The notes: generated by a model from the sequence alone, not told the origin. 64,000 nucleotides of DNA from Aequorivita antarctica (GCF_007997155.1 NZ_VORT01000001.1:434001-498000); one strand, 5' to 3'. Counted from the first letter of the stretch, positions 9,133 through 18,631 are shown. A program made the numbers and translations.

Positions 9133-10527
9133 ATGAAAAAACATTTATTTTATTTATTGTTGGGCGTTTCAACATTTTTGACGGCTCAAAACAAAGATTT
9201 TAAGGCCCCTTCAGCTACATTTTCTTTTCATCCTATTTCATTGCCTAAAACTGAATGTATAACTGATGAGCAACGAACGGAGGTAATGCAGGAAATTGAA
9301 GTGAACAAACAGGCCATTCTTCAAAAAAATCCAAGCGCATTTCAAAAACGTGGAGGGCATCCTCTATTTATCCTTCCTTTTAGACCTAAAACAGGATATA
9401 GCGATTATGGATATTATTCATTGTTTAATCAAGTGGATCAAAACCTTAGTCCGAACGGCCAATTACTAGATTATAACTGCGGACAAAGAACCTATGATTG
9501 GGCAAGCGGTAATCATGCAGGAACTGATTATGTGGTATGGCCTTACCCATGGAAAAAGATGGAAGAAGACGTTATGGAGGTAATTGCTGCGGCACCAGGA
9601 ATAATTGTAGATAAACGTGACGGAAACTTTGACCATAATTGTGTGAATAATGGAAATCCAAATTGGAATGGAATTATTTTGGAGCATGCTGATGGATCAA
9701 GAAGTTGGTATTGGCATTTCCAAAATGGTAGCTCAACCTCTAAAAATATTGGTGATTCAGTTGCTGCAGGTGAATATTTGGGAAGAGCAGGTAGCTCTGG
9801 CAGTAGTGATATTCCTCACCTGCATTTTGAAGTTCATGATTCTGTCGGGAACACGATAGACCCTTATGCAGGGCCTTGCAATAGTATGAATGCTGACAGC
9901 TGGTGGATTAACCAACCTGCTTATTTTGTTCCCGAAATATTGACGCTTTCTACACACAATTCAGACGATTTTGACACAGAATGTGGTGTGGTGGAGAATA
10001 CATACAGAGAATTAAATTTTGACACTGGAGAAACAATACGATTCCGAATATTCTACAGAGATATTCAACTGAATTCCAATACACATATTACCGTCAACAA
10101 ACCCGATGGAAGCATACTTTATGATTATGACTTTGCCTCACCGTGGCCAGATTATACAGCTGCTTGGGCACAATGGAACTTTGTCGCGGACAACACTTGG
10201 CCAGACGGAGTTTACACAATTACAGCGCAATTTGGAGGGAACAGTTATCAAACCATTTTTGGAATACGAACAAATTTGGGAACCGAAGATTTGCAACAAA
10301 CTGACATAGCAATCTACCCAAACCCCACTTCAAACAAAATATTTGTAGAGGCAAACTCACAAATTGAAAAAGTAGAAGTTTATGATGTTTTGGGAAGAAA
10401 AGTCTTGGATGTTTCACCTTTGTCTGAAAAAACTGAACTGAATATGGGCAGTTTAAAAACAGGAATGTACTTAGCCGTTATTTCATCCGAAGGGAAAAAG
10501 ACTGTAAAGAAAATTGTAAAAGAATAA
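9133..10527 (+). CDS. secreted M23 metallopeptidase with T9SS sorting domain
   Basis: A secreted zinc peptidase of 464 residues. It has a signal peptide (MKKHLFYLLLGVSTFLTAQ), an M23 lysostaphin-like domain, a middle beta-rich region (about 265-380) and a C-terminal type A sorting domain (IAIYPNPTSNKIFVEA, ending KTVKKIVKE). The M23 zinc ligands are visible: H128 and D132 in HAGTD, and H229/H231 in HLHFEVH. M23 enzymes cut glycine-rich or peptidoglycan cross-links, and the sorting domain implies export by T9SS and attachment to or release from the cell surface. It sits on the opposite strand between tsf and pyrH, breaking up the translation gene block. Confidence 0.9.
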   Translation: MKKHLFYLLLGVSTFLTAQNKDFKAPSATFSFHPISLPKTECITDEQRTEVMQEIEVNKQAILQKNPSAFQKRGGHPLFILPFRPKTGYSDYGYYSLFNQVDQNLSPNGQLLDYNCGQRTYDWASGNHAGTDYVVWPYPWKKMEEDVMEVIAAAPGIIVDKRDGNFDHNCVNNGNPNWNGIILEHADGSRSWYWHFQNGSSTSKNIGDSVAAGEYLGRAGSSGSSDIPHLHFEVHDSVGNTIDPYAGPCNSMNADSWWINQPAYFVPEILTLSTHNSDDFDTECGVVENTYRELNFDTGETIRFRIFYRDIQLNSNTHITVNKPDGSILYDYDFASPWPDYTAAWAQWNFVADNTWPDGVYTITAQFGGNSYQTIFGIRTNLGTEDLQQTDIAIYPNPTSNKIFVEANSQIEKVEVYDVLGRKVLDVSPLSEKTELNMGSLKTGMYLAVISSEGKKTVKKIVKE

Positions 10528-10549
10528 ATATTTAGAATCTTAAGCATAA

Positions 10550-10581
10550 AAAAAGAGGCTGAAATTAATCAGCCTCTTTTT
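10550..10581. terminator. bidirectional terminator
   Basis: A 13-bp perfect stem (AAAAAGAGGCTGA / TCAGCCTCTTTTT) with loop AATTAA lies between the convergent M23 peptidase and tsf genes. The A-run and T-run flanks make it work for both strands. Confidence 0.9.
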
Positions 10582-10605
10582 GTTTTTAAAAATATGCTTA
10601 AAAGC

Positions 10606-11571
10606 TTATGCTAGAGAAACTCTCTTAAAGCCAACAACTTCAACATCACCATACGTTTTTACGTAATCTGCAACGTTCTTTTTGTCATCTTTAATGAAGT
10701 TTTGGTCAAGCAACGCTTTTTCGTGGTCCATTGTAGTGTTGTCACTAATGAAACGCTCAATTTTTCCTGGAAGGATTTTATCCCAGATTTGCTCTGGCTT
10801 GCCTTCAGCTTTCAATTCTGCTTTTGCATCAGCTTCAGCTTGCGCCATAATTTCTGGAGTCAATTGTGCTCTTGAAATATATTTTGGTACATTTTTAAGC
10901 GTTTTGCCCAAACGGCCCAACTCGATGTTTTCTTTTTCAATTACAGCGATTCTCGCTTCAGTTTCAGATTCCACAAACTCTGGCGTAAAATCTTTATAAG
11001 AAAGGGTAGAGGCTCCCATTGATGCAACTTGCATAGAAACGTCTTTTGCCAATTCTTCAGCGTTATTAACTGCTTTTGAAAGACCAGTTAAAGCGGCAAT
11101 TTTGTTTCCGTGAACGTAAGAACCAACGAATGGAGCTTCCAAAATTTCGAAACCACCAATCTCTATCTTCTCACCAATTACACCAGTTTGCTCAATCAAT
11201 TTCTCAGCAACTGTCATTCCGCCAAAATCAGCAGCCAAAAATTCATCTTTTGAAGATGTGTTCAAAGCAACTTCGGCCATTTTGTTTGCCATTTCAACGT
11301 AAGAGTCGTTTTTGGCAACAAAGTCAGTTTCACAGTTTAATGAAATAGCAACACCTTTTGTATGGTCACTATTTACCTTTACAGTTGCAACCCCTTCGCT
11401 AGAATCGCGATCGGCTCTTTTTTCAGCAATTTTCTGTCCTTTTTTTCTAAGGATTGAGATTGCTTCTTCCATATTTCCGTCTGCCTCAACCAATGCCTTT
11501 TTACAGTCCATCATTCCAGCTCCGGTGGTTTGTCTTAGTTTATTTACTTCTGCGGCTGTTATGTTTGCCAT
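10606..11571 (-). CDS. tsf: elongation factor Ts
   Basis: Nucleotide exchange factor for EF-Tu. The 321-residue protein starts with the conserved UBA-like module (VNKLRQTTGAGMMDCKKAL) and continues with the core seen in DFVAKND and the C-terminal repeat. It is longer than the E. coli protein (about 283 residues), as is usual in Bacteroidota. rpsB lies 97 bases upstream, with a hairpin in between that could reduce read-through from rpsB to tsf. Confidence 0.97.
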   Translation of the reverse strand: MANITAAEVNKLRQTTGAGMMDCKKALVEADGNMEEAISILRKKGQKIAEKRADRDSSEGVATVKVNSDHTKGVAISLNCETDFVAKNDSYVEMANKMAEVALNTSSKDEFLAADFGGMTVAEKLIEQTGVIGEKIEIGGFEILEAPFVGSYVHGNKIAALTGLSKAVNNAEELAKDVSMQVASMGASTLSYKDFTPEFVESETEARIAVIEKENIELGRLGKTLKNVPKYISRAQLTPEIMAQAEADAKAELKAEGKPEQIWDKILPGKIERFISDNTTMDHEKALLDQNFIKDDKKNVADYVKTYGDVEVVGFKRVSLA

Positions 11572-11600
11572 TTGTATAAATTTTTAAGTTTAGTATTAAA

Positions 11601-11649
11601 AAAAGTCGTTCAATATATTTTCAATAAAGAAAAGAACTAAACGACTTTT
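11601..11649 (-). terminator. hairpin between rpsB and tsf (possible attenuator)
   Basis: A perfect 10-bp stem (AAAAGTCGTT / AACGACTTTT) closes a 29-base AT-rich loop. On the minus strand it is followed by a T run. It lies after the rpsB stop and before tsf, so it could terminate part of the transcripts and set the rpsB:tsf ratio. Confidence 0.55.
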
Positions 11650-11668
11650 AAATTTTAAGATAAGGTTA

Positions 11669-12553
11669 TTATTCTTCTTCGTTTAGAACTTCTTTTTTCG
11701 ACTTCTGAGAAACAGGTTTCTTTGCCTCTTCCATAACTTCTACGTCGTCTGCATCTGTTGAAGGAACTTCAGCTTTTTCTTTTTTCACTTCTTTGTCTTT
11801 TTTAGGCGCTTTTGCCTTTTTCTCCATTCCTTCTTCATCATTGCTATCTTCATCACTTCCGGATTTTCTTTCAGAAAGACCCTCAATAACAGCTTCAGAA
11901 ACAAAATTCATAATGCTTTCAATAGATTTTGAAGCATCATCGTTAGATGGAATTACGTAGTCAATAACGCGTGGGTCACTGTTAGTATCAACCATTGCGA
12001 AGATTGGAATGTTCAATTTCAACGCTTCTGCAACCGCAATGTGCTCACGAGTTGTATCTACAACAAAAAGTGCTGCAGGAAGGCGGCTCATATCAGAAAT
12101 AGAACCTAAGTTTTTCTCCAATTTAGCACGAAGACGATCTACTGCCAAACGCTCTTTCTTTGACAGGGTCATGAAAGTACCGTCTTGCTTCATTCTATCA
12201 ATTGAAGCCATTTTTTTAACGGCTTTACGGATAGTAACAAAGTTTGTAAGCATACCGCCAGGCCATCTTTCAGTGATGTAAGGCATGTTTGCATTCTTTG
12301 CTTTTTCAGCAACAATGTCTTTTGCTTGTTTTTTGGTAGCTACAAAAAGGATTTTGCGTCCACTAGCTGAAATTTTCTTAAGGGCTTCGCTAGCCTCTTC
12401 GATTTTTGCAGCGGTTTTGTAAAGGTTGATGATGTGGATCCCGTTGCGTTCCATATATATATACGGTGCCATGTTCGGGTTCCATTTGCGGGTTAGGTGG
12501 CCAAAGTGCACACCAGCTTCTAGTAAGTCTTTTACTACTACTTTTTTTGCCAT
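11669..12553 (-). CDS. rpsB: 30S ribosomal protein S2
   Basis: Component of the small ribosomal subunit. The 294-residue protein opens with the canonical LLEAGVHFGHLTRKWNP and has the usual core up to about residue 230 (ATKKQAKD, PGGMLTNF, AIPIFAMVD-like strand). After that it carries a charged tail of about 65 residues rich in Lys, Glu, Asp and Ser, which E. coli S2 (241 residues) lacks. Such tails occur in flavobacteria. It is part of the rplM-rpsI-rpsB-tsf order on the minus strand. Confidence 0.97.
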   Translation of the reverse strand: MAKKVVVKDLLEAGVHFGHLTRKWNPNMAPYIYMERNGIHIINLYKTAAKIEEASEALKKISASGRKILFVATKKQAKDIVAEKAKNANMPYITERWPGGMLTNFVTIRKAVKKMASIDRMKQDGTFMTLSKKERLAVDRLRAKLEKNLGSISDMSRLPAALFVVDTTREHIAVAEALKLNIPIFAMVDTNSDPRVIDYVIPSNDDASKSIESIMNFVSEAVIEGLSERKSGSDEDSNDEEGMEKKAKAPKKDKEVKKEKAEVPSTDADDVEVMEEAKKPVSQKSKKEVLNEEE

Positions 12554-12665
12554 TTTTGTTTTAGTTTACGTTCTGTGAAAGGATAGCAACCGACTCATTA
12601 TTGGTACTCCTTCGCCAAAGGCTATGGAGCACAAAGCAGAGCTTTGGTTTAGATGCTAAACTAAC

Positions 12666-12681
12666 ACCCGAATTTTCGGGT
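12666..12681 (-). promoter_or_regulatory. short hairpin in the rpsB leader
   Basis: A GC-rich inverted repeat (ACCCGAA / TTCGGGT) lies about 115 bases upstream of rpsB, within a 214-base leader between rpsI and rpsB. Long leaders before ribosomal protein genes often hold autoregulatory structure, but no known S2 leader family could be confirmed by eye. Confidence 0.3.
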
Positions 12682-12725
12682 TAACAGCTTTTTGATTATT
12701 AATGAATATGAACTTTTCAACTGCA

Positions 12726-12753
12726 ATTGGGTATCCCAAGTGAGATACCCAAT
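12726..12753 (-). terminator. hairpin after rpsI
   Basis: A perfect 10-bp stem (ATTGGGTATC / GATACCCAAT) with an 8-base loop lies 15 bases after the rpsI stop. The T run on the minus strand is weak, so it may be a processing or partial termination structure rather than a full terminator. Confidence 0.5.
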
Positions 12754-12767
12754 CTTGTTGAGTAATA

Positions 12768-13154
12768 TTAACGTTTAGAGAATTGGAATTTCTTACGAGC
12801 TTTCTTCTGTCCGAATTTCTTACGCTCTACCATTCTTGGGTCTCTTGTAAGTAAACCTTCTGGTTTCAAGATGCCGCGATTTTCGTCATTAAGCGTACAC
12901 ATTGCGCGGGAAATTGCAAGACGAATGGCTTCTGCCTGTCCAGTAATTCCACCACCAAAAACGTTTACGGTAATGTCGAAAGTAGTTTCGTTTTCTGTAA
13001 GTACTAAAGGTTGTTTTACTTTATACTGAAGGGTTCCAGTTGGAAAGTAGTTTTCAAACTCACGCTTATTGATAGTAATGTTTCCTTTTCCTTCTTTAAG
13101 GTACACACGTGCAACAGCGGTTTTTCTTCTGCCTATTTTGTGAATTGTCTCCAT
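12768..13154 (-). CDS. rpsI: 30S ribosomal protein S9
   Basis: Small-subunit protein whose C-terminal tail reaches the P-site tRNA. The 128-residue sequence has the conserved opening IGRRKTAVARVYL, the central GGGITGQAEAIRLAISRA, and the basic C terminus ending KKARKKFQFSKR. Its start overlaps the rplM stop by one base, showing translational coupling in the classic rplM-rpsI pair. Confidence 0.98.
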   Translation of the reverse strand: METIHKIGRRKTAVARVYLKEGKGNITINKREFENYFPTGTLQYKVKQPLVLTENETTFDITVNVFGGGITGQAEAIRLAISRAMCTLNDENRGILKPEGLLTRDPRMVERKKFGQKKARKKFQFSKR

Positions 13155-13609
13155 TACTTGTTGTCGTTAAAGTTAATAGCTCTAGGTTTTTGTGCTTCTT
13201 GACCGTGGTTTGCATCAACATAAACCTTAAGGTTTCTGAAGATTTCCGCGCCCAATTTGTTTTTAGGAAGCATTCCTTTCACAGCTTTTTCAACAAGCCT
13301 TGCAGGGTCTTTTTTGTACATCTCTGTAGCGGTAAGGCTACGTTGTCCACCTGGGTAACCAGTGTGGCGAATGTACGTTTTGTCGTTCCATTTGTTACCA
13401 GTAAGGTTTATTTTACTAGCGTTAATAATAATTACGTTATCACCGCAATCTACGTGAGGGGTGAAACTTGGTTTGTGCTTACCGCGAAGTAATTTAGCAA
13501 CTTCGCTTGCAAGACGACCCAATGTTTGCCCGTCCGCATCTACCAATAACCATTCTTTTACAACGGTTCCTTTGTTGGCAGATACTGTTTTGTAACTTAA
13601 TGTATCCAT
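13154..13609 (-). CDS. rplM: 50S ribosomal protein L13
   Basis: Early-assembly large-subunit protein. The 151-residue protein shows family motifs [33 protein letters not shown], and the MLPKNKLG segment. It is the first gene of the rplM-rpsI unit. A well-spaced flavobacterial promoter lies about 75 bases upstream. Confidence 0.98.
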   Translation of the reverse strand: MDTLSYKTVSANKGTVVKEWLLVDADGQTLGRLASEVAKLLRGKHKPSFTPHVDCGDNVIIINASKINLTGNKWNDKTYIRHTGYPGGQRSLTATEMYKKDPARLVEKAVKGMLPKNKLGAEIFRNLKVYVDANHGQEAQKPRAINFNDNK

Positions 13610-13682
13610 TTAGTCTTTGTCAATTGTTAATAATTCATTGTTTTCTCACCTAAAACAAAACGGATTTTGTCTAAGAGGGGTG

Positions 13683-13713
13683 CAAATGTAGTGTTATTTA
13701 TTTGAAAAGCAAG
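13683..13713 (-). promoter_or_regulatory. promoter of the rplM-rpsI operon
   Basis: The minus strand has a CTTG -33-like element (13710-13713), a 19-base spacer, and TACATTTG (13683-13690), matching TAnnTTTG. Spacing and position before rplM fit the Bacteroidota primary sigma factor. Confidence 0.6.
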
Positions 13714-13730
13714 GGGTGGGAATAAAATTT

Positions 13731-13757
13731 AAGACAAAAGACCGCTGTGCTGAAAGG
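13731..13757. repeat. dispersed intergenic repeat, copy 1
   Basis: The stretch containing AAGACCGCTGTGCTGAA matches a second copy at 18632-18658 at most positions (shared core AAGACCGCT..GCTGAA). Both lie between genes, which suggests a genome-wide dispersed element. Confidence 0.5.
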
Positions 13758-13897
13758 CAAATGAATAAAGACTTTTTTTGTTGATAAAATAGCTTTGCGG
13801 CTTTGTGTGAAATTTTTCTCAAACAAAGGCGCAAAGCATTCAATTTCAGTTTCAAAATTTTGGTTATTGGGTGTAGCCGGAGTATTGATTTTCAGAG

Positions 13898-16800
13898 CTA
13901 TTCCAAAGTCAAAATCAAATCATCTTTCATTACCATGGTTCCTGGTTTTAGAGATATGGATTTAATTTTTCCCGATTTGTTCGCTGTAATCGTGGTCTCC
14001 ATCTTCATGGCTTCAATAATAAAGAGATGATCGTTCTTTTTTATTTCCTGTCCTTTTTTCATCAATACCTTATATAAACTTCCCTGTAATGGAGCGCCGT
14101 ATTGATTGGTGTCCTGTGGATCGATTTTTACATGGGCCTCTTTTTCTATTTTTATAGATTTATCCTTAATTTCCACAAAACGGTTTTCGCCATTTACCGA
14201 AAAGAAAACAATGCGAACCCCATCGTCATTCGGAATTCCTACAGAAAGCAGTTTTACAATAATAGATTTTCCGGGTTCCAGCTCAATGATGGCTTCTTCC
14301 TGAAGTTTCATTCCGTAGAAGAAATTTTCCGTGGCAAGAATTGCAACATTTCCATACTGCTTATATTTTTCGTGCGCATCTTCAAAAACACGAGGGTATA
14401 AACTATAGGATAGGAAATCTTCAAATTCTATAGGACGCGTAAAACCTTGTTGGAATTTTTTACTGAAAACTTTAAATTCTGAATCAAAATCTATAGGTTC
14501 CAAATGTGCATTGGGTCTATCGGTATATGCCTTGTTGTTTTTTAAAATTATTTTCTGAAGTTTCTTTGGAAAACCGCCCAAAGGCTGTCCAAGATCACCT
14601 TTAAAGAAATTGATTACGGATTCAGGAAAAGAAATACCTTCTCCGCGCTCCATAACATCTTCTGGAGTAAGGTTATTGGTAACCATAAAAATGGCCATAT
14701 CGCCTACCACTTTGGAACTTGGCGTAACTTTCACCAAGTTTCCGAACATCTTGTTTACAAGAGCGTACATTTTTTTCACTTCATCAAAACGGTCGCCCAA
14801 ACCAAGTGCTTCTGACTGGGGGCGTAAATTTGAATATTGTCCACCGGGAATTTCATGCTGATACACTTCTGCAGTTCCTGCCTTTAAACCAGACTCAAAC
14901 GGATAGTACATTTCGCGCACATCTTCCCAATAGTTTGAAAATTCATTCAGTTTATTTATATCAAATTTATTTTCGCGAGGTTGGTTGCGCATCATTTCCA
15001 CAATGGAATTGAAATTGGGCTGGGAGGTAAGACCCGAAAGTCCGCCCAGAGCCACGTCTACCACATCAACGCCTGCTTCAATAGCTTTTAAGTAAGTAGC
15101 AGATTGAATTGAGGAAGTATCATGGGTGTGAAGGTGCAACGGTATTTTTACTGTGCTCTTTAATGCTGAAATAAGTTCAGCTGCCGCGTAAGGTTTTAAA
15201 AGTCCGGCCATGTCTTTAATGGCAATCATATGTGCTCCTGCGTTTTCAAGGTCTTTTGCAAGCTGGGTGTAATATTTTAAGGTGTATTTGGTTTCCTTCG
15301 TGTCTAGGATATCACCTGTGTAACTTATTGCTGCTTCAGCAATTCCACCTGTTTTGTTTCGAACGAAATTGATACTGGGTTCCATTGCTTTTACCCAGTT
15401 TAAGGAATCGAATATTCTAAAAATATCGATTCCGTTTTCCCAAGAGGTTTCAATAAACTTTTCAATTAAGTTGTCGGGGTATGCTTTGTAACCCACTCCA
15501 TTGGAGCCTCGAAGTAACATTTGAAAAAGTATATTCGGCATCAATTTGCGAAGCTCCCGCAACCGCGTCCAAGGACTTTCGTTCAAAAACCGTAGGCAAA
15601 CATCAAAGGTTGCGCCTCCCCACATTTCTATACTAAAGGTATTGGGATGGTTTTTGGCGAAACTTTCTGCTGCTTGCAACATATCATAACTTCGCATTCT
15701 AGTGGCGAGCAAGGATTGGTGTGCATCACGAATAGTAGTATCTGTATAATGTATCTTTTTTTCATCCTTAAGCCAGGCGCAGAATTTTTCCGGTCCCATT
15801 TCCGTAAGCATATCTTTTGTGCCTTTCGGATAGCTTTTCTGTGAGTCGAACTTTGGGATTTTTGGGGTCCTGAAAATTCTATTTTTATCGAAAGTTTTTA
15901 CATCAGGGTTTCCGTTTACAATTACTTCCCCTAAATAATTCACGATTTTTGAAGTGCGATCCTGCGGAAGTTTTATATCAAATAAAGAAGGCGTGTTGGC
16001 TATAAAATTAACGGTTGCCTTACCTTCTCTAAAGGTTTCATTTTGAATTACATTTTGAAGAAAATGAATATTTGTTTTTACGCCGCGAATGCGAAACTCT
16101 TTTAATGCACGTGACATTTTACGAACGGCGCCATCTAAAGTTCTACCATGAGCCGAAACTTTTACCAGCATAGAATCGAAAAACGGACTGATGCTGTAAG
16201 ACTGATAAATACTACCAGCATCCAACCGAATGCCCATTCCTGCTGCGCTTCGGTAGGTGGTTATGGTACCGTAATCTGGCGTAAAATTGTTTTCGGGATC
16301 TTCGGTGGTTAAGCGGCATTGCATCGCAAAACCATAAGTAGCGAGTGAATCCTGATCGTAGATTTTTATCTGTGTGTCTGAAAGTTTGTAGCCACCAGCA
16401 ACAAAAATCTGGGTTTTTATAAGGTCTATGCCCGTTACCATTTCGGTCACGGTATGTTCCACTTGAATTCGAGGGTTTACTTCTATGAAAAAAACGTTAT
16501 CTTCTTTATCTACCAGAAATTCTACCGTTCCCACGTTGTTGTATTGCACTTCCTCTGCAATTTGTATGGCGTATTTGTAAAGTGCCTGTTTCACTTTTTC
16601 TGAAACATTAAAAGACGGGGCGATCTCTACCACTTTTTGGTGGCGGCGTTGTACGGAGCAATCGCGCTCAAATAAATGGCGAATATTGCCGTGGTTGTCT
16701 GCTACAATCTGTACTTCGAGATGCTTTGGGTCTTCCACATATTTTTCGAGAAACATAGTATCGTCCCCAAACGCATTTAGGGATTCACTTTTAGCGGAAT

Positions 16801-17350
16801 CAAAATTGTTTTTTAAATCGTCATCATTCCGAATTATCCGCATTCCACGTCCGCCTCCGCCGGAGGCCGCTTTCAGCATTAGAGGATAGCCGATAGTTTC
16901 AGCTTCGGAAAGAGCGATTTTGAGTGAAGAAAGCTTTTTGGTGTTGCTTTGAATAATGGGGACCTTACATTTTTGGGCAATCTTTTTGGCTGTGATTTTA
17001 TCGCCTAAGGCATCCATTACCTTTGGATCTGGACCTATAAAAATAATTCCGTTTTTTGCGCAGTTACGTGCAAATTCGGAATTTTCAGATAAAAATCCAT
17101 ATCCAGGATGAATGGCGTCCACATTCTTCGATTTGGCCAAAGCTATGATGGCATTGCCGTCCAAATACGGTTTTAAGGGTTGGTCGTTACCGCCTATTTG
17201 GTATGACTCATCGGCTTTGTAGCGATGCTGCGAATAACGGTCTTCATAAGTGTAAATGGCAACCGTTTTTAAATTTATTTCTGCACAGGCACGTAATACC
17301 CGTATAGCTATTTCGCCGCGATTGGCCACCAACACTTTTTTAATTTTCAT
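13898..17350 (-). CDS. pyc: pyruvate carboxylase
   Basis: Biotin-dependent conversion of pyruvate to oxaloacetate, replenishing the TCA cycle. The single 1150-residue chain has all domains. Biotin carboxylase is at about 1-450, with the ATP-grasp Gly loop KAASGGGGRGMR and the NPRIQVEHTVTE motif. Carboxyltransferase is at about 530-830, with the TTIRDAHQSLLATRMR signature. The C-terminal biotin carrier has biotinyl Lys1116 in EAMKMET. Length matches the family. It is a stand-alone gene, separated from rplM by about 290 bases that include the rplM promoter. Confidence 0.97.
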   Translation of the reverse strand: MKIKKVLVANRGEIAIRVLRACAEINLKTVAIYTYEDRYSQHRYKADESYQIGGNDQPLKPYLDGNAIIALAKSKNVDAIHPGYGFLSENSEFARNCAKNGIIFIGPDPKVMDALGDKITAKKIAQKCKVPIIQSNTKKLSSLKIALSEAETIGYPLMLKAASGGGGRGMRIIRNDDDLKNNFDSAKSESLNAFGDDTMFLEKYVEDPKHLEVQIVADNHGNIRHLFERDCSVQRRHQKVVEIAPSFNVSEKVKQALYKYAIQIAEEVQYNNVGTVEFLVDKEDNVFFIEVNPRIQVEHTVTEMVTGIDLIKTQIFVAGGYKLSDTQIKIYDQDSLATYGFAMQCRLTTEDPENNFTPDYGTITTYRSAAGMGIRLDAGSIYQSYSISPFFDSMLVKVSAHGRTLDGAVRKMSRALKEFRIRGVKTNIHFLQNVIQNETFREGKATVNFIANTPSLFDIKLPQDRTSKIVNYLGEVIVNGNPDVKTFDKNRIFRTPKIPKFDSQKSYPKGTKDMLTEMGPEKFCAWLKDEKKIHYTDTTIRDAHQSLLATRMRSYDMLQAAESFAKNHPNTFSIEMWGGATFDVCLRFLNESPWTRLRELRKLMPNILFQMLLRGSNGVGYKAYPDNLIEKFIETSWENGIDIFRIFDSLNWVKAMEPSINFVRNKTGGIAEAAISYTGDILDTKETKYTLKYYTQLAKDLENAGAHMIAIKDMAGLLKPYAAAELISALKSTVKIPLHLHTHDTSSIQSATYLKAIEAGVDVVDVALGGLSGLTSQPNFNSIVEMMRNQPRENKFDINKLNEFSNYWEDVREMYYPFESGLKAGTAEVYQHEIPGGQYSNLRPQSEALGLGDRFDEVKKMYALVNKMFGNLVKVTPSSKVVGDMAIFMVTNNLTPEDVMERGEGISFPESVINFFKGDLGQPLGGFPKKLQKIILKNNKAYTDRPNAHLEPIDFDSEFKVFSKKFQQGFTRPIEFEDFLSYSLYPRVFEDAHEKYKQYGNVAILATENFFYGMKLQEEAIIELEPGKSIIVKLLSVGIPNDDGVRIVFFSVNGENRFVEIKDKSIKIEKEAHVKIDPQDTNQYGAPLQGSLYKVLMKKGQEIKKNDHLFIIEAMKMETTITANKSGKIKSISLKPGTMVMKDDLILTLE

Positions 17351-17524
17351 CCTAGCTTTTTTTAGAATTTGAACTTAACTCGCTAAAGGTAGCCAATACT
17401 ATGCACGCATAAGATTAGTCGAGAAATTTTTTTTGAACAATTTTGCGATTATTTTGGATTTTAAATGGGTTGACCTAGACTAATTCGGTGTTGCTTTATT
17501 TGTTTGGTATTCTTCAAAAATACC

Positions 17525-18592
17525 TTAGTTGATTATGTACGGATTTTCATTTTTATAGTTCCGAATAACAAAATCCAGCGCACTTTTTAGGATATCGCCC
17601 ATGTTCTTGGATTTTTTGAAATTAACATCTCCCGTAAGTTTAAAGAGACTCACTTTCAGTTTCTTTATTTTTTCAGGGAGAGAAATGGTATCCTTGCGCA
17701 TACAGTTCATAAGTTCCTTGAGACGCTTTTTTTCACTTGTAGCCCTTTTTGCAAGCAAGGAACGTTCTTCATTTTTGTATTGTTCCACTGAAGCCTCCTG
17801 CAGCAATTCCATAGTCATATTTACCAGCTTGTTGTTTTCTTTCAGAAATTGTGGTTTGTAAACTTTTATATTGCCCTCGAAGCTTTGTTGATCAAAATCT
17901 ATGGCGCGAACGCGATACTGGATGCGGTCAAAATCATGGGTTAGCACCATTACATAATTATAGGAGCGCATATCGCCCAATAGACGCACAAAGCAGCGTT
18001 CATTGAATTTTACAAATTCCTTGGCTATTTCCATTTTGTCTCTGTCTGAACATTTATCTAAATGGTTTTCAATAAAATCGTCGCCAGGAATTCCAGAAAT
18101 GTGTTCCTCTATTAGGGTATTGCCACGAACCAAAAAGTTGATATGGTTTGGCGAAAGCAAATGTTCCAGTTCCAGCCCGTAGATTCGGGAAGCATCGGCT
18201 TTTTTTATGTAAAGAAAAATGTAGTTGTCGTTGAGAACATTACGGACTTTTACTCGGAAAGGTTTTGAATTTCCGAAAGTGCAATAATCCACACTGTCTA
18301 TATTTAGGTAGGGTAAAATTGTGTCGGTTCCGTCGGAATGCAAAATGGAATACACTTTTTTAAGACTGAGGTTTATTTCCTCGGTTTCAAATTCAGAATA
18401 GTAAACACTAACCCATAATGTATCCTTTCCATTTTTGTCAAATACAGATATCGAGCCTTGAAAACGCAACAAATCATCATAATAGATAGGAATTTTAATA
18501 GTCCTTCCGTGACGGGTTAGGTATTTTAAGAGTGCATCATTAATAGGATAAGCGGGTTTTTTTTTTGAAATCAGTTTTTGATTGTTCTCCAT
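17525..18592 (-). CDS. uncharacterised protein with a kinase-like signature
   Basis: I do not recognise a named family for this 355-residue protein. In its middle it shows elements in the order of APH/choline-kinase-like enzymes: a strand with Lys (YIKK, K130/K131), a hinge-like EEHISGIPGDDFI (162-174), a catalytic-loop-like GDMRSYNYVMV with D207 and N212, and an IDFD motif with D232 where a DFG-type metal ligand is expected. The N-terminal 110 residues are beta-rich and the C-terminal 90 are basic and helical. No signal peptide is visible, so it is probably cytoplasmic. Its substrate is unknown, and a degenerate non-catalytic fold is possible. It lies alone between pyc and the propeller genes. 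Confidence 0.55.
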   Translation of the reverse strand: MENNQKLISKKKPAYPINDALLKYLTRHGRTIKIPIYYDDLLRFQGSISVFDKNGKDTLWVSVYYSEFETEEINLSLKKVYSILHSDGTDTILPYLNIDSVDYCTFGNSKPFRVKVRNVLNDNYIFLYIKKADASRIYGLELEHLLSPNHINFLVRGNTLIEEHISGIPGDDFIENHLDKCSDRDKMEIAKEFVKFNERCFVRLLGDMRSYNYVMVLTHDFDRIQYRVRAIDFDQQSFEGNIKVYKPQFLKENNKLVNMTMELLQEASVEQYKNEERSLLAKRATSEKKRLKELMNCMRKDTISLPEKIKKLKVSLFKLTGDVNFKKSKNMGDILKSALDFVIRNYKNENPYIIN

Positions 18593-18631
18593 AGCTGTGG
18601 GAAATATTTTTTAAAGATATGGATTTCATTA

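Noticed and set aside
12554-12767. Known S2-leader riboswitch-like structure
   Set aside because: Two hairpins are visible but cannot be matched by eye to a described leader family, so only the simple hairpins were listed.
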